The notes under the pieces are model-generated. The model ran no database searches and was not told where the DNA came from. It worked only from the letters and a program-made list of their open reading frames with translations. From Chitinophagaceae bacterium UBA2793 (GTDB lineage Bacteria > Bacteroidota > Bacteroidia > Chitinophagales > Chitinophagaceae), in contig DEHT01000059.1 of the NCBI GenBank assembly GCA_002352045.1, positions 1-18,291 on the forward strand: a DNA stretch of 18,291 nt, read 5' to 3'. Below, piece after piece: positions 6,982 through 14,772 of this stretch. Made by a program: the position numbers and the translations under genes. The first letter of the stretch is position 1. Each line of letters starts with the position of its first letter.

Positions 6982-7419
6982 TCAACTTTTCTTTACCGGC
7001 TTATTGTGTTCTTTGGCAGCAGGTAATTTTGCAAAATCTTCAGCAGTTAATACTTCGCCTGTAAAATTGATTGATTTAACTTCTTCAATACCTGCAAACT
7101 TCACGGTCATTGATTTATGAACAGGCCCTACTGCTGCAGCATTAAAGGTTGCTTTTATTTCACCCGTTTTGCCGGGGGCAATGGGCGATTTAGTATAGTC
7201 ACCAATGGTGCAACCACAGGTAGGGTTTGCAGTTTCAATAATCAATGGTGTTTTTCCAATGTTCTTTACAATAAAAACGGCAGTTTTAGGATCATTGGCT
7301 TTCATTTTGCCCAGGTCAATGGTTTCTGTTTTAAATTCTACCACTTCGGCCAATTTGGTTTGGGCAAACGACAATGAAATAGCGCAGAAGGCAATAAAGG
7401 TTGCAAATATTTTTTTCAT
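6982..7419 (-). CDS. DUF1573 secreted protein (second gene of pair)
   Basis: 145 residues. The signal peptide MKKIFATFIAFCAISLSFAQ is probably cleaved at residue 20. About residues 25-125 form one DUF1573 domain, an Ig-like (ASH/MSP-type) beta sandwich: VEFKTETIDLGKMK, AVFIVKNIGKTPLIIE, then PTCGCT (66-71, Cys68/Cys70), APGKTGEIKATFNAAAVG and a final INFTGEV strand. The tail is lysine-rich (KEHNKPVKKS). It lies 26 nt downstream of another DUF1573 gene in the same operon and is followed by a strong terminator. The family is abundant in Bacteroidota, located in periplasm or outer envelope, with no established biochemical role. The two proteins share layout and the CGCT motif, so they are likely paralogues that may work as a pair. 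Confidence 0.88.
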   Translation of the reverse strand: MKKIFATFIAFCAISLSFAQTKLAEVVEFKTETIDLGKMKANDPKTAVFIVKNIGKTPLIIETANPTCGCTIGDYTKSPIAPGKTGEIKATFNAAAVGPVHKSMTVKFAGIEEVKSINFTGEVLTAEDFAKLPAAKEHNKPVKKS

Positions 7420-7445
7420 CTTTTTATTTAGTAGTAAAACAATAA

Positions 7446-7934
7446 TTAATTTTTCAAATCCTTAGCCGCATCGTTTGTAGGAGCAGCTTGTGCAGGTGTA
7501 GCATATACTTCACCTTTAATAGTTAGCACTTTACTTTGTGTGCCGTTGTAAGTAATGGTTACGGGCTTAGTAAAAGGCGCAACTGCAGCAGCATTGTAGC
7601 CTACTGTAATTTTGGTTGATTTACCTGGTTCAATCAACAAATCTCTATCCCATACAGGTGTAGTGCAACCACAGCTCGCTGTAACATTATCTAATTTAAA
7701 AGCGGTTTTACCTGTATTGGTTAAAGTAAATTCGGTTGTAACCGGTTTGCCTTGAGCTATTTTTCCAAAGTCGTATTCAGTCTTATCAACTGCCAAAGCT
7801 TCTGCAGGGGCAGGAGTGGTTATAGTTGTTTTGGCCGCATCTGCCGGTGCAACAGCATGATTATGCCCTTCGTGTTGAGCAAATACTCCTAAGGATAGTA
7901 AACTCAGTGCAGATAAGAATATAGTTTTTTTCAT
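7446..7934 (-). CDS. DUF1573 secreted protein with His-rich N-terminus (first gene of pair)
   Basis: 162 residues from ATG 7934 (MKKTIFLSALSLLSLGVFAQ). An upstream in-frame TTG at 7967 would add 11 residues but overlaps the promoter, and it would bury the signal peptide, so it is rejected. After probable cleavage near residue 19-20 the mature protein begins HEGHNH (21-26), then an Ala/Pro/Thr linker, then DUF1573 (about 48-145) with VDKTEYDFGKIAQGKP, TEFTLTNTGKTAFKL, SCGCT (Cys88/Cys90), EPGKSTKITVGYNAAAV and VLTIKGEVYA. Three histidines at the mature N-terminus could bind a metal ion; this is inference. It heads the operon, with promoter at 7965-7997 and a leader of roughly 24 nt. Confidence 0.88.
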   Translation of the reverse strand: MKKTIFLSALSLLSLGVFAQHEGHNHAVAPADAAKTTITTPAPAEALAVDKTEYDFGKIAQGKPVTTEFTLTNTGKTAFKLDNVTASCGCTTPVWDRDLLIEPGKSTKITVGYNAAAVAPFTKPVTITYNGTQSKVLTIKGEVYATPAQAAPTNDAAKDLKN

Positions 7935-7964
7935 TTCAGTGTTTTTTATAATTAAAATGGATAC

Positions 7965-7997
7965 CAAAGATACTAAAACGCATTATTAAACATCAAA
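7965..7997 (-). promoter_or_regulatory. Promoter of the DUF1573 operon
   Basis: On the minus strand TTTG (7997-7994), a 21-nt spacer and TATCTTTG (7972-7965) match the Bacteroidota consensus. The ATG at 7934 lies 31 nt beyond the -7 element. It is divergent from the E1 gene promoter. Confidence 0.75.
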
Positions 7998-8042
7998 TTG
8001 TTATTGTCTTTGTTGTTTTTTAACATTCAGGGTTAAAATTGG

Positions 8043-8050
8043 TACTTTTG
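8043..8050 (+). promoter_or_regulatory. -7 element of the E1 gene promoter
   Basis: TACTTTTG fits TAnnTTTG and ends 16 nt before ATG 8067, followed by CCCTAAC. The nearest TTG/TTTG upstream are 27-30 nt away, longer than normal, so the -33 box is not supported. Confidence 0.5.
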
Positions 8051-8066
8051 CCCTAACTTTTGCTAT

Positions 8067-10448
8067 ATGGATACTACTCAACATACCGAGGAAGCTTTGC
8101 TTGAAAAGCTAAGTTTCGATAATTTTAAATTAGAGGTTTTAAGAGATTATAAAATTGCCTGCGAAAGCAGGGAAGCAAGTTTGCTTGGCCGTAAGGAAGT
8201 GCTTACCGGCAAGGCAAAGTTTGGAATATTTGGTGATGGTAAGGAAGTGGCCCAATTGGCGATGGCTAAATTTTTTAAACCTGGCGATTTTCGCTCTGGG
8301 TATTACAGAGATCAAACTTTTGCCTTTGCAACGGGTATTGCTACGGTAGAACAATTTTTTGCTCAATTATTTGCCGATCCCGATACTGCAAACGAACCCT
8401 TTAGTGCCGGCAGGCAAATGAACTCCCATTTTGCCACTCCGAATGTTGATAGCGAGGGAAATTTTTTAGACCTTGCTACTACTAAAAATACTTCCAGCGA
8501 TATAGCTCCTACTGCAGGCCAAATGCCCCGAGCTTTAGGGCTTGCCTTGGCTTCAAAGGTTTTTAGGCAGGTAGAGCAATTAAAAAACGAAAAAGGATTA
8601 AGCGATAACGGAAACGAAATTTGCTTTAGCACCATTGGCGATGCTTCTACCAGCGAAGGGCATTTTTGGGAAACCATTAATGCCGCAGGAGTACAGCAGG
8701 TGCCATTGGCTGCATTTGTGTGGGACGATGGCTACGGTATTTCTGTTCCAAAAAAATACCAAACCACAAAGGCTTCTATTTCCGAAGCTTTATCCGGAAT
8801 GCAAAAAGAAACCCATACCAATGGATTGGATATTTATAAATTAAAAGGTTGGGACTATGCTGGCATGTGTGAAATACTGGAATATGCCATTCAAAAAATT
8901 AGAGATACACATATCCCTGCACTTTTTCATGTAGAGGAAATTACACAGCCACAGGGTCATTCTACTTCGGGTAGCCATGAGCGGTATAAAAGCGGCGATA
9001 GGCTGAGTTGGGAAAAAGAGTGGGATTGTATTAAGCAAATGCGGGAATGGATTTTGGCAAATGCTTTGGCCGAAGAAGCAGAATTAAAAACCATAGAAAC
9101 CGAAGCTATTAAATTTGTAAAAGAGAGCAAGAATAAAGCCTGGGAAAAATATCTTTTGCCCATTAGGAAAATGGTTGAAGATGTGGAAGGTTTTATGAAA
9201 TCTTTTTATCCAAACGAGGTATTGGAAAAACAGGTTGCTGCATTAAAAGCAATAAAGGAACCATTGCGCAGAGATGTATTTAAAGCGGTTTTCTCATGTA
9301 TCTGCTTAGTACATCAAGGCTCCGAAGAGCATAAACGGATGATGCAGTTTTACATCAATTTAAAAGAAAACACCGAACAGCTTTTTGATAACCATTTGTA
9401 CAACGAAGGTCCAAAATCTGCATTAAAGGTTCCGGCCATTCCGGTTTATTATAAAGAAGAAGCGCCTGTGGTAAATGGATTTGAAGTATTGAATAATTAT
9501 TTTGATCAGCTTTTTACGGCCAATTCAAAAGTGGTAGCATTTGGAGAAGACCTGGGTTTTATCGGCGATGTAAACCAGGGTTTCAGTGGACTACAATTAA
9601 AGCATGGCGAAGCAAGAATTTTTGATACCGGCATTAGGGAATTAACTATTATGGGGCAGGGTATTGGCCTGGCATTGCGTGGCCTAAGGCCCATTGCCGA
9701 AATACAATACCTCGATTATTTATTATATGGTTTGCAACCGTTGAGCGACGATGCAGCCACCACCCATTTTAGAACCGGCGGCATACAATCGGTTCCATTA
9801 ATTGTACGAACCAGGGGACATAGGCTGGAAGGCATTTGGCATAGTGGTTCGCCCATGGGAATGATTATTAACTCTCTTCGGGGAATGTATGTATGTGTGC
9901 CCAGGAACATGGTACAAGCAGTAGGTATGTACAATACTTTGTTGCAAAGCAACGACCCGGCCATAGTTATTGAATGCCTGAATGGATACAGGTTAAAAGA
10001 AAAATTACCGTCTAACTTATTAGCCTACACGGTACCGTTAGGTATACCCGAAATTGTAAGACAAGGAGATGATATTACGGTAGTTACTTATGGCTCTACT
10101 TTACGCATCGTACTGGATGCAGCATCCCAGTTGGAAAAAATGGGAGTGCATTGCGAAGTGATAGATGTACAAACCTTATTGCCTTTTGATATTAATCACA
10201 GCATGGTAGCATCGTTGAAAAAAACAAGCAGGATATTGTTCGTAGATGAGGATGTTCCGGGTGGTGCTTCTGCATACATGTACAATCATGTAATGGAAGA
10301 GCAAAAAGGCTATCAATTTTTAGATGCTACTCCAAGAACACTTACCGGCAAAGCCCATCGCCCGGGCTATGGCAGCGATGGCGATTATTTCAGTAAACCA
10401 AATATGGAAGATGTGGTAAGAACGGTGCTGGAAATAATGGCCGAATAA
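8067..10448 (+). CDS. 2-oxoacid dehydrogenase E1 component, fused alpha and beta subunits
   Basis: 793 residues: residues 1 to about 400 are E1-alpha, about 460-793 E1-beta, joined by a helical linker. In the alpha part GDASTSEGHFWETINAAG (191-208) is the thiamine-diphosphate motif and VWDDGYGIS (218-226) the metal-binding loop; GHSTSGSHERYKSGDRLSW (297-315) matches the regulatory/active-site loop of E1-alpha. In the beta part GEDLGF (493-498) has the glutamate contacting the thiamine ring, then FDTGIREL, PIAEIQYLDY and VDEDVPGGASAYM. It decarboxylates a 2-oxoacid and passes the acyl group to lipoyl-E2; branched-chain 2-oxoacids or pyruvate are likely substrates, which the sequence does not settle. 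E2 and E3 genes are not in the window. Fused E1 proteins are common in Bacteroidota. A terminator follows at 10469-10501. Confidence 0.93.
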   Translation: MDTTQHTEEALLEKLSFDNFKLEVLRDYKIACESREASLLGRKEVLTGKAKFGIFGDGKEVAQLAMAKFFKPGDFRSGYYRDQTFAFATGIATVEQFFAQLFADPDTANEPFSAGRQMNSHFATPNVDSEGNFLDLATTKNTSSDIAPTAGQMPRALGLALASKVFRQVEQLKNEKGLSDNGNEICFSTIGDASTSEGHFWETINAAGVQQVPLAAFVWDDGYGISVPKKYQTTKASISEALSGMQKETHTNGLDIYKLKGWDYAGMCEILEYAIQKIRDTHIPALFHVEEITQPQGHSTSGSHERYKSGDRLSWEKEWDCIKQMREWILANALAEEAELKTIETEAIKFVKESKNKAWEKYLLPIRKMVEDVEGFMKSFYPNEVLEKQVAALKAIKEPLRRDVFKAVFSCICLVHQGSEEHKRMMQFYINLKENTEQLFDNHLYNEGPKSALKVPAIPVYYKEEAPVVNGFEVLNNYFDQLFTANSKVVAFGEDLGFIGDVNQGFSGLQLKHGEARIFDTGIRELTIMGQGIGLALRGLRPIAEIQYLDYLLYGLQPLSDDAATTHFRTGGIQSVPLIVRTRGHRLEGIWHSGSPMGMIINSLRGMYVCVPRNMVQAVGMYNTLLQSNDPAIVIECLNGYRLKEKLPSNLLAYTVPLGIPEIVRQGDDITVVTYGSTLRIVLDAASQLEKMGVHCEVIDVQTLLPFDINHSMVASLKKTSRILFVDEDVPGGASAYMYNHVMEEQKGYQFLDATPRTLTGKAHRPGYGSDGDYFSKPNMEDVVRTVLEIMAE

Positions 10449-10468
10449 AATCTGATTAAAATATTTAT

Positions 10469-10501
10469 AAGTGCTGCTTTTGAAAAGACAGCATTTTTTT
10501 T
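10469..10501 (+). terminator. Intrinsic terminator of the E1 gene
   Basis: TGCTG (10472-10476) pairs with CAGCA (10489-10493); an inner CTTT/AAAG pairing and outer A-T and G-T pairs extend the stem with one bulged A. A run of eight T follows (10494-10501). Confidence 0.8.
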
Positions 10502-10576
10502 AATTTGTTTTTCACTTTGGGCAAAAGTTTGTACATTAAAGAGTAAAATATTTTCATCATAAAAAATCTTACTACT

Positions 10577-10780
10577 ATGCCAATCGTAAAAGTTATTGAA
10601 GTAATTTCCTCTTCCACAAAAGGTATTGACGATGCTATTCAAAACGCAGTTACAGAAGCCTCTAAAACCGTTCGTAACATTGATTCTGTGTATGTAAAAG
10701 ATATTAAAGCCCATGTAAAGGATGGAAAAATTTCCACCTATGGTGTGGTATGCAAAATATCTTTTAGGTTAGATGATTAA
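10577..10780 (+). CDS. Dodecin family flavin-binding protein
   Basis: 67 residues, full length for dodecins. The fold pattern beta-alpha-beta-beta is clear: MPIVKVIEVISSSTKGIDDAI, then QNAVTEASKTVRNIDSVYVK, then KAHVKDGKISTYGVVCKISFRLDD. Dodecins are small dodecameric shells that store or buffer flavins such as FMN, FAD or riboflavin breakdown products. Bacterial dodecins of the Thermus/Mycobacterium type have LDWFEV, where Trp stacks on the isoalloxazine; here the equivalent is IDSVYV, Ser37 replacing Trp, as in the SVYVKD sequence class. Flavin binding may thus differ. It is a single-gene unit between two terminators. Confidence 0.93.
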   Translation: MPIVKVIEVISSSTKGIDDAIQNAVTEASKTVRNIDSVYVKDIKAHVKDGKISTYGVVCKISFRLDD

Positions 10781-10804
10781 TACAAATATTGTGTAATAAA
10801 AAAA

Positions 10805-10833
10805 GAGCCCGAATTTTATCGGGCTCATTTTTT
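10805..10833. terminator. Bidirectional terminator between dodecin and the minus-strand gene remnant
   Basis: GAGCCCGA (10805-10812) and TCGGGCTC (10819-10826) form a perfect 8-bp stem with a 6-nt loop. A T-tract at 10828-10833 serves the dodecin transcript, and the A run at 10798-10804 gives seven T on the minus strand, just behind the stop of the remnant at 10832. Confidence 0.9.
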
Positions 10834-11032
10834 ATGGTTCTGTTTTTTCAATCTTATTTAATAAATCGTCAATTTGTTTTTCAAGTAAAGATTGTTGTTC
10901 TTGCAAGGCTTTTACTAAGGGAGCAATTAATGCTCCATTAGCACTGCCTATTTTATTTACAATTTCCCATTTGTGTAGTTTATTAAATTTTACTATTGTG
11001 AAATGAAGAGCTATTTTGTATTTATAAGTATC
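10832..11032 (-). pseudogene. Headless C-terminal remnant of a tail-fibre/adhesin-type gene
   Basis: On the minus strand a frame is open for 66 codons from 11032 to the TAA at 10834-10832, closed upstream by TAA at 11035-11033, without ATG, GTG or TTG in a position giving the complete piece. Its end reads GSANGALIAPLVKALQEQQ followed by SLLEKQIDDLLNKIEKTEP, i.e. a short APLVKA segment plus a coiled coil. This is typical for the C-termini of Bacteroidota tail-fibre-domain (peptidase S74-like) or surface proteins that end in '..LIKAVQEQQ..IE.L...'. The region farther from the stop (DTYKYKIALHFTIVKF) shows no such similarity. The 5' part is gone, probably lost before or when the sensor kinase gene at 11041 came to lie there. 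It keeps its terminator. Confidence 0.6.
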
Positions 11033-11040
11033 TTAAAGGA

Positions 11041-14000
11041 ATGAAGAAGAAATTGCTTTGTGGTATGCTGGCATTCCTGCCTTTTTTTGTGCAGGCACAA
11101 CTGCAATCGGGGCAATTTATGATGTATGGTTCCGAGAGCCGTTATCTTTCCGGCGTTAATTCAAAAGTATATCAATCCCGAAGTGGATACCTGTGGATTT
11201 GCAGCAGCAATGGCCTTATAAGATTCGACGGTAAACGCTACACTATTTTTTCGGCCGATCACTCAAATCCTAATTCACTTACCGATAATATGGTGGTAGA
11301 TGTTGTAGAAGATAAATTCAACCAACTTTGGATAGCAGGATTTTCCCAGGGCGTAACCTGCTACAATCAACGCACCGGAATTTTTAAAAAATACCCGGTA
11401 TTGTGTAATGATGGCAATCCAATTTTTGGTGTAAACAAAATTGTAAACGATGCCGATCAAAACCTGTGGTTTGCCACTGCAGGAAGAGGCATGGCAATGT
11501 ATGATTTTGAAAAAGACAGTTTTTATTTTTTTTACCCCGAACCCGATAAAGCAAAAGATGGTACTGTAAGGGGCGATAATTTTGTTACAGATATTGTACC
11601 CGATTATTTTGATAAAAATAAGTTGTGGATTGGCAGTTTTCATGGCTTGTTTTTGTTTGATATAAAACAACAAAGTTTCCATCGCTTTGCTTGTGTGAGC
11701 AACGAGCCATCCAAAGATATTTTGATTAGCGACCTTGAAATGCAGCCCAATGGTACACTTTGGCTGGGTACCTGGGGAAACGGGTTGCAATGTTTTGATA
11801 CCAGGCAGCAAAAGTTTATACCATTTGCACATCAGCAATTTGAAAATATTGTTTATGATCTTAAATACGTAAGTCCGTCGGTTTTATATGCAGCCTGTTT
11901 AAATAAAGGCCTCTATAAATATTCAATTGAGGAAAAACATGCTGAAAAAATATCGCCAGGTAATTATTTTCAAAGCAATTCGATTGGAATAGATGTGCAA
12001 CGAATTAGTACTTGCCCGGATGCCGGTGTGTTTGCAGCCGGGAAAAACTATCTCTATCAGCAGCATCAAAGTTTTACACGGCTAAACAGAAATGTTTTTT
12101 ATAAATATGCAGATTCTTCCTACTTCTCTACTACTTCTGTAATATGGGATAAGCATCGCCAACAATACTGGATAAGTACGTTTGAAAATATTTATGCAGT
12201 TTCTAAGAAACTAGCCATGCAAAAAGTATATCCTATACATGCAAAATGGGATAACGGAGAATTGCTTTTGAATATGCTGGAAGATGCAAGTGGTAATATT
12301 TGGGTGCAGTATAGAACCAAGGGACTATTGTGGTACGATGATGATAAAGATGAATTTTTACCAGCAAAAGGTATTCCCTTGCAGGATAGTTTGTTGAAAT
12401 CAATTAAAAGTATAGTATTGGATACATTGGGTAATCTTTGTTTTTTTTCTTCGGGTAAACTATATCGTTACAATTATGCTTCCAAAAAAATAACATCGGT
12501 TGATTTGAAATGGGACAAAACCTATGTTGGTAAAAAATCTCTCCTCGGAGTGAAATTGGTAACTGCACCCAATAACCAGGTATGGCTACTATCGCAACAG
12601 GGCATTTTTATTTTTGATGAAACCCATTTTATAAAACATATTCATTCAACAGGTACTGGTAAGCAAGATTTAGCCAATAGGTTTGTAATGCTGGGCGATT
12701 TTAATAAAAATACCCATTCATTTTGGTTGAGCAGTGGTGATGGGCTACAGGTGATGGATGTAAAATCGCATTCAATTTTATCTACGCATTTTCTTAGCCA
12801 GGGTTTGCCGGCTAATACGTTACGGGGCATAGCCATGGATAGTATTGGCCGTGTGTGGATAGCATCGGCGGCAGGCGTGGGTCATTTCAGTCCGCTGATA
12901 AAAATTTGGAGAAATTTTAATAGAGTAGATGGGTTGAATGATGACCATGTGGATGGGAACCTTTTTACATTGCCCGGGGGTAATATTGCCGTGCCGCAAA
13001 AAGGTGGGTTAGCGTTATATCCCGATTCGGTTTTTTTAACCAAAAATAATTGTAAGCTCCGGATTACTTCCATTTTGGTGAATAATAAAAACTATACCGA
13101 CACTGTTTTACCCGAATTTGTAACGGCCCTAAAACTTCCATATAATCAAAACAATATTATTATTGAATATGCTGCAATGGATTGGGTATATCCGCTAAAA
13201 ACAAATTATCGGTATAGAATTGAAGGTGTGAAGGGGTTGGATACCTGGCTGCCCAATGAAGAAGCAAAACTCAATTTGGCTGGCTTGCAACCGGGAACAT
13301 ACAAACTTCATTTGCGTGCAATAAACAATGGAGGTTACTGGTCAAATGAAGTTGTTTTGCCCATCATTATAAAAGCTCCATTTTGGCAAACAAGTTGGTT
13401 TATTGCGCTAATAACTTTTTTAGTTGCACTTATTGCTTATAGCCTATTCAAATATCGAATTGCACAACTCAAAAAATTACAACGTATGCGAAACAATATC
13501 AGTAGAGATTTGCATGATGATATTGGTTCATCCCTCAGTAATATTGGCATCTTAAATGAATTGGCCAAGCGAAACCTTCATCAAAACAACGATAAGTCTC
13601 AGGAGTATTTAAACCGTGCAGCCGAAGATATACAGCAAATAAGTGAAAACCTGGGCGATATTGTTTGGAATATCAATCCAAAGTTTGATAACATCAACAA
13701 TCTATTTATAAGAATGAAGCGCTATGCAGCGGAAATGGTTGAAGGGAAAAATATTTTATGCGAATTTATTTTTCCGAACGATGTAGAAATTAAATTAACG
13801 ATGGAGAAGCGAAGAGATTTTTATTTGCTCTACAAAGAGGCAGTGAATAATATGGTAAAACATTCAGAAGCTAAAAATGCTTCTATTAAAATATCGTTAT
13901 TTGATGCCGGGCTTGAGCTGGAAGTAAAAGATGATGGTAAAGGCTTTGATAGAGCCTTTTTAAAAGAAGGTAATGGGTTGCAAAACATGCAGCAACGTGC

Positions 14001-14079
14001 AGAGCAAATAGGAGGGAAACTTCAAATTGAATCTAATCCCGGTAGCGGTACAATATTCAACTTTAAAATGTCTTTATAA
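11041..14079 (+). CDS. Hybrid-length sensor histidine kinase: propeller sensor, Y_Y_Y domain, TM, NarL-type kinase
   Basis: 1012 residues. Signal peptide 1-19 (MKKKLLCGMLAFLPFFVQA); about 45-660 are Reg_prop-type propeller blades recognised by repeated 'LW.G...G...F' pieces (LWICSSNGLIRFDGKRY, LWIAGFSQGVTCY, LWFATAGRGMAMYD, LWIGSFHGLFLFD, LWLGTWGNGLQCFD, VWIASAAGVGHF); about 703-770 a Y_Y_Y domain; a TM helix at 785-803; then a HisKA_3 dimerisation domain with LHDDIGSS (phospho-acceptor His825) and HATPase_c with EAVNNMVKHS (N box, 933-942) and DDGKGF (964-969), GNGLQNM further on. There is no fused receiver or AraC domain, unlike the hybrid two-component systems of Bacteroides. It senses a periplasmic signal, often a glycan in this class, and should phosphorylate the regulator encoded 54 nt downstream. 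Confidence 0.93.
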   Translation: MKKKLLCGMLAFLPFFVQAQLQSGQFMMYGSESRYLSGVNSKVYQSRSGYLWICSSNGLIRFDGKRYTIFSADHSNPNSLTDNMVVDVVEDKFNQLWIAGFSQGVTCYNQRTGIFKKYPVLCNDGNPIFGVNKIVNDADQNLWFATAGRGMAMYDFEKDSFYFFYPEPDKAKDGTVRGDNFVTDIVPDYFDKNKLWIGSFHGLFLFDIKQQSFHRFACVSNEPSKDILISDLEMQPNGTLWLGTWGNGLQCFDTRQQKFIPFAHQQFENIVYDLKYVSPSVLYAACLNKGLYKYSIEEKHAEKISPGNYFQSNSIGIDVQRISTCPDAGVFAAGKNYLYQQHQSFTRLNRNVFYKYADSSYFSTTSVIWDKHRQQYWISTFENIYAVSKKLAMQKVYPIHAKWDNGELLLNMLEDASGNIWVQYRTKGLLWYDDDKDEFLPAKGIPLQDSLLKSIKSIVLDTLGNLCFFSSGKLYRYNYASKKITSVDLKWDKTYVGKKSLLGVKLVTAPNNQVWLLSQQGIFIFDETHFIKHIHSTGTGKQDLANRFVMLGDFNKNTHSFWLSSGDGLQVMDVKSHSILSTHFLSQGLPANTLRGIAMDSIGRVWIASAAGVGHFSPLIKIWRNFNRVDGLNDDHVDGNLFTLPGGNIAVPQKGGLALYPDSVFLTKNNCKLRITSILVNNKNYTDTVLPEFVTALKLPYNQNNIIIEYAAMDWVYPLKTNYRYRIEGVKGLDTWLPNEEAKLNLAGLQPGTYKLHLRAINNGGYWSNEVVLPIIIKAPFWQTSWFIALITFLVALIAYSLFKYRIAQLKKLQRMRNNISRDLHDDIGSSLSNIGILNELAKRNLHQNNDKSQEYLNRAAEDIQQISENLGDIVWNINPKFDNINNLFIRMKRYAAEMVEGKNILCEFIFPNDVEIKLTMEKRRDFYLLYKEAVNNMVKHSEAKNASIKISLFDAGLELEVKDDGKGFDRAFLKEGNGLQNMQQRAEQIGGKLQIESNPGSGTIFNFKMSL

Positions 14080-14081
14080 AT

Positions 14082-14099
14082 ATTACCCTAAAAGGTAAT
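14082..14099. promoter_or_regulatory. Inverted repeat, candidate operator before the response-regulator gene
   Basis: ATTACC (14082-14087), six bases, GGTAAT (14094-14099). Its right arm runs into TTGTTGA (14099-14105), the candidate -33 region. A related dyad stands at 15017-15034. The TACCC core resembles one half of NarL-type heptamers, only loosely. Confidence 0.45.
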
Positions 14100-14129
14100 T
14101 GTTGAAAGCAGGATGCAAATATAATTTTA
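14099..14129 (+). promoter_or_regulatory. Candidate internal promoter of the response-regulator gene
   Basis: TTG at 14099-14101 and TAATTTTA at 14122-14129 with 20 nt between; the -7 has one mismatch to TAnnTTTG. ATG 14134 is only 5 nt beyond, which would make the transcript leaderless. The same layout (TTGTTGA, 16 nt, TAnnTTTA) recurs before 15081. Confidence 0.4.
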
Positions 14130-14133
14130 CAGT

Positions 14134-14772
14134 ATGGTGGTAAAAATAGTTGTGTATGAGGATAATAAAAGATTAAGGGAAAGCCTGCTATTGTTACTGG
14201 AAAACGACCACCAGTATAAAGTGGTGGGTTCATTTGCCAATTGTATAACAGCAAGTGAAGATATACGTGCAACCCAGCCCGACCTTGTGCTGATGGATAT
14301 TGATATGCCAGGCATTACAGGGATTGAGGGAGTAAAAATTATTAAAGAACATTTTCCGGATGTGAAAATAGTAATGCATACCGTATTCGAAGACGATAGT
14401 AGAATATTCGATTCTATTTGTGCGGGTGCCGATGGTTATTTATTAAAAAATATTTCACCTTTAAAATTATTAGAATCATTAAAGGAAGTTATGGATGGTG
14501 CAGTTCCCATGAGCCCCTTTGTGGCACAAAGAGTATTCCAGCATTTTAGAACAAAAGAAATTATACCGGTTTACAACCTTACAAAAAGGGAGAAAGAAAT
14601 ATTGTTGTTATTAGTAAAAGGCAATAGTTATAAAATGATTGCTTCTATCCTTACCATTTCGGTAGATACTGTAAAAAAGCATTTGCAAAACACCTATCAT
14701 AAACTGCATGTAAGCTGTGGAACGGAAGCTGTGGCTAAAGCCATCAGGCATAAAATTGTACCCGTTGAGTAA
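14134..14772 (+). CDS. NarL/LuxR-family response regulator
   Basis: 212 residues. The receiver domain (about 3-120) has the acidic pair Glu9/Asp10 (VYEDN), phospho-acceptor Asp55 in LVLMDIDMPG, the switch Thr83 in MHTVFEDD and Lys105 in YLLKNISP. The output domain (about 146-208) is a LuxR-type helix-turn-helix: LTKREKEILLLLVKGNSYKMIA, then ISVDTVKKHLQNTYHKLHVSCGTEAV. It follows the cognate kinase by 54 nt on the same strand, so kinase and regulator form a classical two-component pair. Upon phosphorylation it should dimerise and bind DNA; candidate sites are the inverted repeats at 14082-14099 and 15017-15034. Its targets are inferred, not shown. Confidence 0.94.
   Translation: MVVKIVVYEDNKRLRESLLLLLENDHQYKVVGSFANCITASEDIRATQPDLVLMDIDMPGITGIEGVKIIKEHFPDVKIVMHTVFEDDSRIFDSICAGADGYLLKNISPLKLLESLKEVMDGAVPMSPFVAQRVFQHFRTKEIIPVYNLTKREKEILLLLVKGNSYKMIASILTISVDTVKKHLQNTYHKLHVSCGTEAVAKAIRHKIVPVE

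Noticed and set aside
7935..7967. TTG start 11 codons before the DUF1573 signal peptide
   Set aside because: It overlaps the -7 element and would put a hydrophobic stretch before the MKK signal-peptide start.
11275..11838. 187-codon minus-strand open frame inside the sensor kinase gene
   Set aside because: No family resemblance; the plus strand here encodes clear propeller blades.
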